From Amycolatopsis sp. A133 (GTDB taxonomy: Bacteria; Actinomycetota; Actinomycetes; Mycobacteriales; Pseudonocardiaceae), in the NCBI RefSeq assembly GCF_031082405.1, contig NZ_JAVHJU010000003.1:251219-315218 (forward strand): DNA of 64,000 nt, read 5' to 3'. The stretch's first letter is position 1. The number at the start of each line of letters is the position of its first letter. Under the pieces are notes generated by a model. It was given only the letters and a program-made list of their open reading frames with translations, ran no database searches and had not been told where the DNA came from. This document shows, one piece after another, positions 1-11,082 of this stretch. Both the position numbers and the translations under genes were made by a program.

Positions 1-950
1 AGCTCGGCGGCGGCCGCACCCACAACACGAAGTCCGGGGTCGCGCACTACCTGGGCTCCGACGACGAAGACGCCATCGCCTACGTCAAGGAACTGCTCTC
101 CTACCTGCCGCAGAACAACCTGTCGGACGCGCCGGTGTTCGACCAGCCGGACACCCCGCCCGGCTTCTTCGAGGACGTCACCGACTCGGACCGCGAGCTG
201 GACACGATCATCCCGGACTCGCCGAACACCCCGTACGACATGCACGAGGTGATCACCCGCGTCCTCGACGACGGTGACTTCCTCGAGGTCCACGAGCTGT
301 TCGCGCCGAACATCATCGTCGGCTTCGGCCGCGTCGACGGCCACAGCGTCGGCGTGGTGGCCAATCAGCCGACGCAGTTCGCCGGCTGCCTCGACATCGA
401 CGCGTCCGAGAAGGCCGCGCGGTTCGTCCGGACCTGCGACGCGTTCAACATCCCGGTGCTCACCTTCGTCGACGTCCCGGGCTTCCTGCCGGGCACCGAC
501 CAGGAGTGGAACGGCATCATCCGCCGCGGCGCGAAGCTGATCTACGCGTACGCGGAGGCGACGGTCCCGCTGGTCACGGTGATCACGCGCAAGGCCTACG
601 GCGGCGCGTACGACGTCATGGGCTCGAAGCACCTCGGCGCCGACATCAACCTGGCGTGGCCGACCGCCCAGGTCGCGGTGATGGGCGCCCAGGGTGCGGC
701 GAACATCGTCCACCGCAAGACCCTGGCGAACGCGGCCAACGAGGGCCGCGACGTGGACGCCCTCCGCGCCGAGCTGATCCAGGAGTACGAGGACACGCTG
801 CTGAACCCGTACGCGGCGGCCGAGCGGGGGTACGTCGACTCGGTGATCGTGCCGGCCCACACCCGCGGCCACGTCGCCCGGGCGCTGTCGCTGCTGCGGA
901 ACAAGCGGGAATCGCTGCCGCCCAAGAAGCACGGGAACATCCCGCTGTGA
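1..950 (+). CDS. pccB: Acyl-CoA carboxylase beta subunit (propionyl-CoA carboxylase type), 5' truncated
   Basis: Carboxyltransferase subunit that moves the carboxyl group from carboxy-biotin to an acyl-CoA (propionyl/acetyl-CoA), supplying methylmalonyl- or malonyl-CoA. The reading frame is open to the left window edge (first full codon at base 3), so only about the last 315 residues are here. The C-terminal half of the carboxyltransferase fold is clear: an acyl-CoA-binding stretch with [15 protein letters not shown], then [19 protein letters not shown] and the conserved tail ending KKHGNIPL. The stop overlaps the start of the small epsilon subunit by a GTGA junction, the usual actinobacterial arrangement. 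The exact substrate (acetyl versus propionyl) cannot be fixed from the C-terminus alone. Confidence 0.93.
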   Translation, partial: LGGGRTHNTKSGVAHYLGSDDEDAIAYVKELLSYLPQNNLSDAPVFDQPDTPPGFFEDVTDSDRELDTIIPDSPNTPYDMHEVITRVLDDGDFLEVHELFAPNIIVGFGRVDGHSVGVVANQPTQFAGCLDIDASEKAARFVRTCDAFNIPVLTFVDVPGFLPGTDQEWNGIIRRGAKLIYAYAEATVPLVTVITRKAYGGAYDVMGSKHLGADINLAWPTAQVAVMGAQGAANIVHRKTLANAANEGRDVDALRAELIQEYEDTLLNPYAAAERGYVDSVIVPAHTRGHVARALSLLRNKRESLPPKKHGNIPL

Positions 951-1168
951 CCGGCGAACAGAAGCCCCTGCTGAGGGTGGTCCGCGGCAACCCGAGCGAC
1001 GCCGAACTGGCGGCGCTGACGGCGGTCGTCGCCGCGGCGTCGGCCGCGAAGGCACCGGAGAAGCCGAAGCCGCGTACGTCGTGGTGGGGCGATCACGCTG
1101 CTTTGCTGCGTAAACCGCATCACCCCGGCGAAGGTGCTTGGCGCGCTTCGGGTTTGCCTCAGGGCTGA
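947..1168 (+). CDS. accE: Acyl-CoA carboxylase epsilon subunit
   Basis: A 73-residue protein starting with GTG inside the stop of the upstream beta subunit (GTGA overlap), so translation is almost certainly coupled. The N-terminal motif [20 protein letters not shown] is the signature of the small epsilon subunit that stabilises actinobacterial acyl-CoA carboxylase complexes. The middle is Ala/Pro/Lys-rich and the C-terminus is basic with a WW pair near residue 46. Its last 10 bases overlap the 3' end of the convergent MarR gene. It is too short to be obvious by length alone; identity rests on the motif and on its position directly behind the beta subunit. Confidence 0.88.
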   Translation: MTGEQKPLLRVVRGNPSDAELAALTAVVAAASAAKAPEKPKPRTSWWGDHAALLRKPHHPGEGAWRASGLPQG

Positions 1169-1617
1169 AGGGCGTCGAGGAAGACCGTCGGGGCTTCGTT
1201 TTCCCGGACGATCGTGCCCAGCAGCGCCGCGAGCCGGTCGCGGTCCGGTTTGCTCAGGCCCGCGGCCAGCTCGTCGACCCTGCGGCACGTCGCCGCGTAG
1301 AAGTCCTCCGCCAGCTCGCGGCCTTCTTCCGTCAGGAGCACGTGCACGGCGCGGCGGTCGTCCGGATCGGGCTCGCGGCGGACGAGCCCGCGCCGGACCG
1401 CGCGGTCGACCAAGCCGGTGAGGCTCGATTTCTCGAGGCCGAGCGTCGCGCCCAGGTCGCCCATGCCGTATGGACGGCCCATCAGCACGCACAGCAGCTG
1501 CCCCTGCTGCACGGTGAGCCCGTACTCGCGGGCGGACTCGGCGTAGCCGGCGTTCACCAGGAACGACGCCCGCACGAGCCCGGCCACCACACCGAGGTCC
1601 TCCCCGCTCTTCCCCAT
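1159..1617 (-). CDS. MarR family transcriptional regulator
   Basis: A 152-residue winged-helix regulator. The helix-turn-helix lies at about residues 52-75 and the wing carries the family motif DPDDRRAVHVLLTEEG (about 84-99). It sits 9 bases behind the LLM oxidoreductase gene on the same strand, so the two form an operon with the enzyme first. MarR proteins usually repress their own operon and release on binding an aromatic or oxidised ligand. Two operator-like boxes upstream of the operon (2533-2576) fit autoregulation. Start is ATG at 1617; the ribosome binding site is weak, consistent with coupling to the upstream gene. The ligand is unknown. Confidence 0.9.
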   Translation of the reverse strand: MGKSGEDLGVVAGLVRASFLVNAGYAESAREYGLTVQQGQLLCVLMGRPYGMGDLGATLGLEKSSLTGLVDRAVRRGLVRREPDPDDRRAVHVLLTEEGRELAEDFYAATCRRVDELAAGLSKPDRDRLAALLGTIVRENEAPTVFLDALQP

Positions 1618-1626
1618 TTCGCCAGC

Positions 1627-2520
1627 CTACTTCGCGACGGCCTCCCGCACGGCGGGCACGATCTCCTCGGTCCAGCGCGCGGCGGCGGCCTCGTCGGGAG
1701 TGCCGCCGCCGGGCCCGAAGAGCACGAACCCGGCGGCGCCGTGCTCCAGCACCGCACCGGTCAGTTCCTCGATCCACTGGCCGGACGAGCCCCCGATCCA
1801 CCGGCCGTCGCCGGCGCGCGTCTTCGGGAGCGGCTCCGCCGTGATGCGGCCGGGGAAGTTGTAGACGGTGGCGACGTCCGCGGGATCCCGGCCGGCATCC
1901 ACCGCGGCTTTGTCGATGACCGGCCGGGACGTGCGGTAGCGCTCGCTGAGCCAGTCGGCGGCGTGCCCGGGCAGCCACCCGTCGGCCACCCGCCCGGTGA
2001 CGGCGAGGGACTTCGGCCCCACCGAGCCGGTCCACACCGGCGGCATCGCTTCCGCGGCCGGCTCGAGGTCGGTGACCTGGTGGAACTCGCCGTCGAAGGT
2101 GACGGGTTCACCGCCCCCGCCGAGCAGCTTCACCAGCCGGATGCCTTCCTCGAAGGCGCGAACGGCCTGTCCCGGGGTCAGTTTCGGGAAGCCCAGCCGC
2201 GCGATGTCGTCCCAGAGCCCCCCGACCCCCATGCCGAGCACGATCCGGCCGCCGGTCAGCGCGGACAGGCTCGTGACGGTGCGCGCGAGCATCGACGCCG
2301 GGCGCGTCGGCAGGTTGGTGACGCTGACGAGGCCGGAGATCCGCTCGGTCTTGCCGAGCAGGACGCCGAGTTCGGCGTACGCGTCGAGGCGGTCGGCGTA
2401 GTAGGGGTGGTCGGACACCGTGATCAGGTCGAGCCCGCCGCGGTCGGCCCGGACGGCCAGCCGCAGGGTGTCCGGCACGGCGGACACCGCTGTCGAAACG
2501 CCGATCCCGAAGTGCGTCAT
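1627..2520 (-). CDS. LLM class (F420- or FMN-dependent) oxidoreductase
   Basis: A 297-residue luciferase-like monooxygenase fold protein. The N-terminal strand is MTHFGIGVS, followed by the SDHPYY motif (about 36-41) and the cofactor-site loop LGMGVGG (about 95-101) with downstream PVWTGSVGPKSLAVTGRVADGW. These are typical of actinobacterial F420-dependent LLM enzymes, which reduce or oxidise small molecules using deazaflavin. It starts at ATG with a strong GGGAGG 4-9 bases upstream. The MarR gene follows 9 bases downstream, so it is probably induced by its substrate or a related toxicant. Substrate cannot be assigned; FMN in place of F420 is possible. Confidence 0.88.
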   Translation of the reverse strand: MTHFGIGVSTAVSAVPDTLRLAVRADRGGLDLITVSDHPYYADRLDAYAELGVLLGKTERISGLVSVTNLPTRPASMLARTVTSLSALTGGRIVLGMGVGGLWDDIARLGFPKLTPGQAVRAFEEGIRLVKLLGGGGEPVTFDGEFHQVTDLEPAAEAMPPVWTGSVGPKSLAVTGRVADGWLPGHAADWLSERYRTSRPVIDKAAVDAGRDPADVATVYNFPGRITAEPLPKTRAGDGRWIGGSSGQWIEELTGAVLEHGAAGFVLFGPGGGTPDEAAAARWTEEIVPAVREAVAK

Positions 2521-2532
2521 GATTCCTCCCAG

Positions 2533-2576
2533 TTAGTTCGTACTGCGAACATACATGATTAGTTCTTGATGCGAAC
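2533..2576. promoter_or_regulatory. Paired MarR-type operator boxes
   Basis: Two 18-base copies, TTAGTTCGTACTGCGAAC (2533-2550) and TTAGTTCTTGATGCGAAC (2559-2576), lie 13-56 bases upstream of the LLM gene start. Each contains an inverted GTTC/GAAC pair, and the copies are 26 bases apart. The position and symmetry suit binding of the MarR protein encoded at the end of the operon. No such sequence was noticed elsewhere in the window. Confidence 0.6.
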
Positions 2577-2660
2577 CAATTGGCTCGAGGCGGGATGTCG
2601 CGTTGTGTACGGACCGTCACAGGAATGACGGTGGACCGCCCGCTAGCCCAAGTCGTATAG

Positions 2661-2670
2661 TCCACGTGGA
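2661..2670. promoter_or_regulatory. Palindrome in the PadR promoter
   Basis: The perfect palindrome TCCACGTGGA sits in an AT-richer context (GTATAG before, ATAACC after), 25 bases upstream of the PadR start codon. It is a likely autoregulatory site for the PadR-MFS operon. This is inference from position and symmetry only; it does not match the usual ATAC/GTAT PadR consensus closely. Confidence 0.4.
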
Positions 2671-2695
2671 ATAACCGACCTGGAGGGATCGACTC

Positions 2696-3322
2696 ATGGC
2701 CTCGCCCAAGCTGACGCCGCTGGGCATCGCCGTGCTGGAACTGCTGCACGAGAGGCCGATGCACCCGTACGAGATGGCCCAGCTCATGCGCGAGCGGTAC
2801 GTCAACATGCGCGTCAACGTGAAGGCCGGCTCGCTCTACCACACCGTGGAACGCCTGCACCGCCACGGCTTCATCGAGGTCGTCGACACCCAGCGTGACG
2901 GCAAGCGACCGGAACGGACCGTCTACGGCATGACGCAGACCGGCCTGGACGAGTTCAACCAGCGCGCCCGGGAGCTGCTCGGCGACCTCGCCGAGGAGTT
3001 CCCCGCGTACCTGTCCGGGCTCGCCGTGATCGACGAACTCGGGCGGGAAACCTCGCTGATCGAGCTCGGGCACCGGATCACCCGGCTGCGCGCGGCGGTG
3101 GCGGCCGACGAGGCCGTGCTGCTGCGCCTGGCCGAGGACGGGACGCCGCCGGTCTACTGGCTCGACTGGAAGTACAAGTGCGACCAACGGAAGTTCGAGC
3201 TCGAGTGGACCGAGCGGCTCTTCGGCGACCTCGAGTCCGGCCGGGTCCCCTTCGTGGACTCCGGGCAACCCCAGCTCACGCTCATCACCAAGGAAGACGA
3301 CGATGAACGCAAGACAAGCTAA
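2696..3322 (+). CDS. PadR family transcriptional regulator
   Basis: A 208-residue regulator with an N-terminal winged helix (about residues 10-90). The PadR signature is LGIAVLELLHERPMHPYEM, followed by a YHTVERLHRHGFIEV recognition region and a C-terminal coiled-coil dimerisation domain of the Vir/AphA type. Start ATG is preceded by GGAGGG 7-12 bases upstream. It overlaps the following MFS transporter by 20 bases, so the two are one transcript; PadR proteins commonly repress a co-transcribed drug-efflux pump and are released by the drug. The C-terminal half contains YWLDWKYKCDQRKFELEW, likely part of the helical dimer interface. Confidence 0.92.
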   Translation: MASPKLTPLGIAVLELLHERPMHPYEMAQLMRERYVNMRVNVKAGSLYHTVERLHRHGFIEVVDTQRDGKRPERTVYGMTQTGLDEFNQRARELLGDLAEEFPAYLSGLAVIDELGRETSLIELGHRITRLRAAVAADEAVLLRLAEDGTPPVYWLDWKYKCDQRKFELEWTERLFGDLESGRVPFVDSGQPQLTLITKEDDDERKTS

Positions 3323-4910
3323 TCCGTGGGCCGCGCTGGGCGCGCTGTGCCTCGGCTTCTTCATGATCCTGCTCGACACGACGATCGTGTCGATCGCGAT
3401 CCCGACCATGCTGCGCGAGCTGGGCGCCGGGCTGAACTCCGTCGTCTGGGTGATCAGCGTCTACCTGCTCACCTACGCGGTGCCGATGCTGTTCACCAGC
3501 CGGCTCGGCGACCGCTTCGGCCCGAAGCGCGTGTTCCTCGCCGGGCTCGTCGTGTTCACCGGCGCGTCGCTGTGGTGCGGTCTGTCCGGCAACGTCGAAA
3601 TGCTCATCGCCGCGCGGGCCGTGCAGGGGCTCGGCGCCGCGCTGATGACGCCGCAGACGCTGGCGTTCATCACGCACCTGTTCCCGCCGGCCAAGCGCGG
3701 CCCGGCGATGGGCATGTGGGGCGGCGTCGCCGGGCTGGCGACGATCGCCGGCCCGCTGCTGGGCGGGGTGCTCGTGGACCACCTGGGCTGGGAGTGGATC
3801 TTCTTCGTCAACGTGCCGATCGGCGTGATCGCCGTCGTGCTCACCCTGCTGCTGGTGCCGGACTGGCAGCCGAAGCACTCGCACTCGTTCGACCTGCTGG
3901 GGATCGTGCTCTCGAGCGCGGCGCTGCTCTGCATCGTGTTCGGCATCCAGAACGGCCAGCAGTACGACTGGGGCACGGTCTTCGGCGGCATCACGGTGTT
4001 CGAGATCATCGGCGCCGGCGTGGTGCTGCTGATCGCGTTCGTCGTGTGGCAGCGCTTCAACAAGCGGGAGCCCCTGCTGCCGCTGCAGGTGTTCTCGAAC
4101 CGGAACTTCTCGGCCGGGACGCTCACCGCGGCCACCGTCGGCTTCGCGATGACCGGCATGTTCCTGCCGCTGATCATCTACATCCAGTCGGTGCTGGGGC
4201 TGTCCCCGACGATGGCGGGGGTGCTGACCGCGCCGATGTCGCTGCTGTCCGGGATCATCGCGCCGTTCGTCGGGCGCGCGTCGGACAAGGTGAACGGCAA
4301 GTACCTGGTGATGTTCGGTCTCGCCGCGCTCGCGGCCGGGCTGGGGATCATCGCGCTGCAGGCGACGCCGTCGAGCAGCCCGTGGGCGTTCGTCCCGGCG
4401 CTGCTGGTGTGCGGCCTCGGCATCGGCTGCATCTTCTCGCCGATGAGCAACCTGACGATGGGCTCGGTCGAGCCGCGGCTGGCCGGGACGGCGTCCGGCA
4501 TCTTCAACACCTCGCGCCAGGTCGGCGGCGTGCTCGGCAGCGCGGCGATCGGCGTGCTGCTGCAGGCGCGGATCAGCGCGTCCATCGCGGACGAGGCCAC
4601 GAAGGCGGCTTCTCAGCTGCCGGAGCAGTACCGGGCACCGTTCGCCGAGGGAATCGCCCACGCGGCGGCCGGCACCGGGGAGTTCGGCTCGGCGGGCGGG
4701 CCGTCGCCGATGCCGGGGCTGCCCGCAGAGATCGCCGCGCAAGCGGGCAAGCTGGCCACCGACGCCATCCACAGTGGACTGACCGACGCGGCCCGCGTGA
4801 CGATGCTGCTGCCGATGGGCGTGCTCCTGCTGGGCGTGATCTCGGCAGCGGTGATGCGGCGGGTCAAGCCGCGCTGGCAGACGCCGGCGCCCGAAGCGGC
4901 CGCGGTCTGA
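3303..4910 (+). CDS. DHA2-family MFS efflux transporter (EmrB/QacA type)
   Basis: A 535-residue integral membrane drug:proton antiporter with about 14 hydrophobic segments. The DHA2 motif LDTTIVSIAIPTM is at residues 24-36, motif A (SRLGDRFGPKRV) at 66-77, and the motif C region GLATIAGPLLGG follows. It begins inside the PadR gene (20-base overlap), so expression is tied to that regulator. It probably exports toxic amphiphiles or an antibiotic. A 30-residue loop rich in Ala/Gly/Pro precedes the last membrane segment. A strong hairpin directly follows the stop. The substrate is not predictable from sequence. Confidence 0.93.
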   Translation: MNARQANPWAALGALCLGFFMILLDTTIVSIAIPTMLRELGAGLNSVVWVISVYLLTYAVPMLFTSRLGDRFGPKRVFLAGLVVFTGASLWCGLSGNVEMLIAARAVQGLGAALMTPQTLAFITHLFPPAKRGPAMGMWGGVAGLATIAGPLLGGVLVDHLGWEWIFFVNVPIGVIAVVLTLLLVPDWQPKHSHSFDLLGIVLSSAALLCIVFGIQNGQQYDWGTVFGGITVFEIIGAGVVLLIAFVVWQRFNKREPLLPLQVFSNRNFSAGTLTAATVGFAMTGMFLPLIIYIQSVLGLSPTMAGVLTAPMSLLSGIIAPFVGRASDKVNGKYLVMFGLAALAAGLGIIALQATPSSSPWAFVPALLVCGLGIGCIFSPMSNLTMGSVEPRLAGTASGIFNTSRQVGGVLGSAAIGVLLQARISASIADEATKAASQLPEQYRAPFAEGIAHAAAGTGEFGSAGGPSPMPGLPAEIAAQAGKLATDAIHSGLTDAARVTMLLPMGVLLLGVISAAVMRRVKPRWQTPAPEAAAV

Positions 4911-4913
4911 AAA

Positions 4914-4964
4914 CCGTGCAGGCCCCCGCTCCGGTGTCGGGTACCGGGACGGGGGCCTGCACGG
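4914..4964 (+). terminator. Hairpin terminator after the MFS gene
   Basis: A perfect 15-bp stem (4914-4928 with 4950-4964, arm CCGTGCAGGCCCCCG) around a 21-base loop starts 3 bases after the MFS stop. There is no U-tract, as is common for actinomycete terminators. Confidence 0.75.
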
Positions 4965-4990
4965 ACCGCGGGAGCGGTGGTCTGCCGCAG

Positions 4991-5040
4991 CGGTCGTGAG
5001 TGGTAAGGCGGGTTAGAACCCGCCTTACCACTCACGACCG
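4991..5040. terminator. Near-perfect 50-base palindrome between convergent genes
   Basis: The arms (4991-5014 and 5017-5040) are exact reverse complements over 24 bp with only AG between them. The right arm runs into the last three codons of the convergent LLM gene (stop at 5032-5034). It would act as a bidirectional terminator. Its length and perfection also suit a dispersed palindromic repeat inserted at the gene end. Confidence 0.7.
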
Positions 5041-5895
5041 GGTGGTGGCGGGAGCGAGGGTGAGTTTGCCGGCGAGCCGCCCGATCCATGCCTCGACTTC
5101 CTCCGGTGCGCGATCCGGGAGGCCGAAGATCGTCTCGGTCACCCCGAGAGCGTCCAGGTGGGCCAGCCGTTGCGGGTCCGGGCGTTCGCCGAGCGCGCAG
5201 ATCAGCGGAGCACCCGTGCGGCCTTCGGCGGCCCAGATCTCCTTCAGCAGGGCCACGTGCCCGTCGAGGTCGGTGTCGGCCGGGGTGGTGATCCAGCCGT
5301 CGGCGTGCCGGGCGATCCAGCGGAACGTCTTCTCCGTCGGGCCCGCGCCGAGCAGCACCGGGATGTGCGGCTGGACCGGCTTCGGCCACGCCCAGCTCGG
5401 TCCGAAGGAGACGAACTCCCCGTCATAGGCGGCTTCTTCCTCCGTCCACAGTGCGCTCATCGCCTCGAGGTGCTCGCGCAGCGCGGTGCGGCGGCGGTTC
5501 CCGGGGACGCCGTGGTCGGTCAGCTCGTCGACGTTCCAGCCGAAGCCGGTGCCGAGCGTGACGCGGCCGCCGGAGAGGTGGTCGAGGCTGGCGATCGTCT
5601 TGGCGAGGGTGATCGGGTCGCTCTCCACCGGCAGGGCCACCGCCGTGGACAGCCGGATGCGCGAAGTGACCGCGGCCGCCGTCGCCAGCGCGACCCACGG
5701 GTCGAGGGTCCGGCTGTAGCGGTCGTCGGGCAGCGAGGCGTCCCCGGTGCGCGGGTGCGGTGACTCGCGCTTCACCGGGATGTGGGTGTGTTCGGGGACG
5801 TAGAAGGTCGAGAACCCCGCGGCCTCCGCGGCGCGCGCCGCGGCCGCCGGGGTGATCCCCCGGTCGCTGGTGAACAGCACGATTCCGTAGTCCAC
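5032..5895 (-). CDS. LLM class F420-dependent oxidoreductase
   Basis: A 287-residue luciferase-like enzyme, distinct from the one at 1.6-2.5 kb. Features are the N-terminal strand VDYGIVLFTSDRGI, FYVPEHTHIPV (about 33-43), the loop GGRVTLGTGFGWNVDEL (about 111-127) and the C-terminal adenine/phosphate-site region VLLGAGPTEKTFRWIARHADGW. These match the actinobacterial F420 subfamily named Rv2161c-like. Start is GTG at 5895. It is monocistronic, facing away from metH. The role is unknown; family members act on xenobiotics and natural-product intermediates. Confidence 0.87.
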   Translation of the reverse strand: MDYGIVLFTSDRGITPAAAARAAEAAGFSTFYVPEHTHIPVKRESPHPRTGDASLPDDRYSRTLDPWVALATAAAVTSRIRLSTAVALPVESDPITLAKTIASLDHLSGGRVTLGTGFGWNVDELTDHGVPGNRRRTALREHLEAMSALWTEEEAAYDGEFVSFGPSWAWPKPVQPHIPVLLGAGPTEKTFRWIARHADGWITTPADTDLDGHVALLKEIWAAEGRTGAPLICALGERPDPQRLAHLDALGVTETIFGLPDRAPEEVEAWIGRLAGKLTLAPATTRS

Positions 5896-6158
5896 CCGCG
5901 GAGCGTATTAGAACGTGTTTCAGTTTTCAAGCCGCTCCGGTGGTTACGCTCCGGAATCGGCCGGGCACACCAGGTGGCCTTGAGGGGTGCTCGATGCCGG
6001 GCTGGCACACTCGGCACCGGCAGTCGCGGCACGGTCGGTCGACGGAGGTGCAGGGTGGACCGGGTATTCCATTGTGGACGAACGCCGTCCCAGTCAGTGG
6101 ACACGCCGGCGGGGCGGGATGGCGTGCGCGGGCCCGGTTCCGATACCGTGGACCACAA
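5896..6158. other. Intergenic leader and promoter region between LLM gene and metH
   Basis: Divergent promoter region with no convincing gene; short open frames here have random codon use. It should hold the promoters of both the LLM gene and metH. No cobalamin or SAM riboswitch consensus was found in it. The structured part of the metH leader begins at 6159. Confidence 0.5.
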
Positions 6159-6243
6159 GCCGAGAGGCGCTGCAACGGACCACCGGGTCCGCCACGCTCG
6201 GCCGGGAATGACCAACCAAGGGCGCCTCCCGACTAAGGGAGGC
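6159..6243 (+). promoter_or_regulatory. SAH (S-adenosylhomocysteine) riboswitch, SD-sequestering, upstream of metH
   Basis: The leader shows the ahcY-motif layout. P1 pairs GCCGAG (6159-6164) with CTCGGC (6197-6202). The conserved core GGCGCTGCAACG follows, then P2 CGGACC/GGTCCG (6176-6181 with 6186-6191), then GCCACGCTCGG. The pseudoknot P4 pairs AGGCGCT (6165-6171) with GGCGCCT (6221-6227). The alternative hairpin GCCTCCC/GGGAGGC (6224-6230 with 6237-6243) captures the Shine-Dalgarno GGGAGG 6 bases before the GTG start. P4 and this hairpin share bases 6224-6227 and exclude each other. Ligand binding should therefore free the ribosome site, the known ON behaviour of SAH riboswitches on ahcY and metH genes. 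Confidence 0.8.
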
Positions 6244-6248
6244 TGCCG

Positions 6249-9874
<3,626 letters not shown>

Positions 9875-9893
<19 letters not shown>

Positions 9894-11026
9894 TCCGGTA
9901 GTTCGATGTCCGTGGCGAACTTGTCGGTCGCCTTGAGCATCAAGCCGAGCAGGAAGCGGGACTTGAACGTCCAGTCCCGCAGCTTGATCCGGAGCGGGGA
10001 CGGCGGCGCGAGGAACGGACCCGCGCTGCCACGTTGCGAGACCTTCGCGTAGTCCCGCATCAGTTCCTCGTAGCGGGCGAAGGCGACCCGGTGGTCGCCG
10101 TCCGCGGCGAAGAGCTCGCCCGCGAGCACGTACGCGCCGACGACGGCCAGGCCGGTCCCGAAGCCGCCGAGGGTGTTGCCGTAGGCCGCGTCGCCCAGCA
10201 GCACGACGCGGCCGCGGAAGTAGCGGTCGATCGTGACGCGGCTGAGCGAGTCGAGGTAGAACTCGTCCGCCCGCGGGATCTTCGCCATCAGCTCGGGCAC
10301 CCGCCAGCCGGCGCCCCGGTAAGCGTCCACCAGCAGCTGCCGCTGCTTCCCGGTGTCGGTGCGGTCGTAGTCCAGCTCCGGCGACGCGAACACGAAGAAC
10401 GCCGACGCCTTCGGCCCGCCGACGGCGGCCATCCGGCCCGGCTCGTTGTACATCACCGCTTCACCGTCGGCGACGTCCTCGCCGAGCTCGGCCAGTGCGT
10501 AGTGATAGCCGAGGTAGCGCACGTAGCCGCGTTCCGGGCCGAAGGCCAGCCGCCGGACGTTCGAATGGATGCCGTCGGCGCCGACCACGAGGTCGAACCG
10601 CCGGGGCTCGGCGCGGGCAAAGGTGACGTCGACGCCGTCCGCGGTCTCGCTCAGCGCCGTGACGGTGTCGCCGAAGAGGTACTCGCAGTCCGTGCGCCGG
10701 TACAGGATCTCCGCCAGGTCGCCGCGGCGGATCTCGAGCTCGCCGCCGGTGAACTCCCCGGGGATCACCGCCCGCGCGCGGCCGGCGGCGTCGACGATCG
10801 TCTGGTCCTGCCCGCCCGTCTGCCGCTCCCGGACGTCGTCGAGGATGCCCATGCGGTCCAGGACGGCCCGGTGGGTGGCGCCCTTGAAGTCGACGGCCTG
10901 GCCGCCGGGCCGGATCGCGGGGGCGCGTTCGACGACGGTGACGGTGCAGCCGAAGCGGGTCAGCCAGCAGGCGAGAGCGGGGCCGGCGATGCTCGCGCCG
11001 GAAATCAGGACGGTGGGGTTGGTCAT
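9875..11026 (-). CDS. FAD-dependent monooxygenase (aromatic hydroxylase family)
   Basis: A 383-residue class A flavoprotein. The N-terminal dinucleotide fold is [17 protein letters not shown] (a GxSxAG variant of GxGxxG). The middle DG motif is [14 protein letters not shown] (about 145-158), and the GD motif is [17 protein letters not shown] near residue 280. The family hydroxylates aromatic or polyketide substrates, or antibiotics such as rifampicin and tetracyclines, using NAD(P)H and O2. It is monocistronic, with ATG at 11026. The 19-base overlap with the metH 3' end implies transcriptional interference at the ends. Substrate unknown. Confidence 0.88.
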
Positions 11027-11034
11027 GCGGCCGA

Positions 11035-11070
11035 GCTTCGCCAGGGGCGCTTACCGGTCCCTGGCGAAGC
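11035..11070 (-). terminator. Hairpin terminator after the PI-PLC-like gene
   Basis: A perfect 12-bp stem GCTTCGCCAGGG (11035-11046) with CCCTGGCGAAGC (11059-11070) and a 12-base loop. It lies 12 bases downstream of the stop of the minus-strand gene ending at 11083. Confidence 0.7.
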
Positions 11071-11082
11071 GCTGACGGCGGC

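Noticed and set aside
5896..6158. Cobalamin riboswitch upstream of metH
   Set aside because: An AGTCAGTGGACACGCC segment (near 6090) loosely resembles the B12 box, but the remaining conserved elements are absent and the SAH motif explains the leader better.
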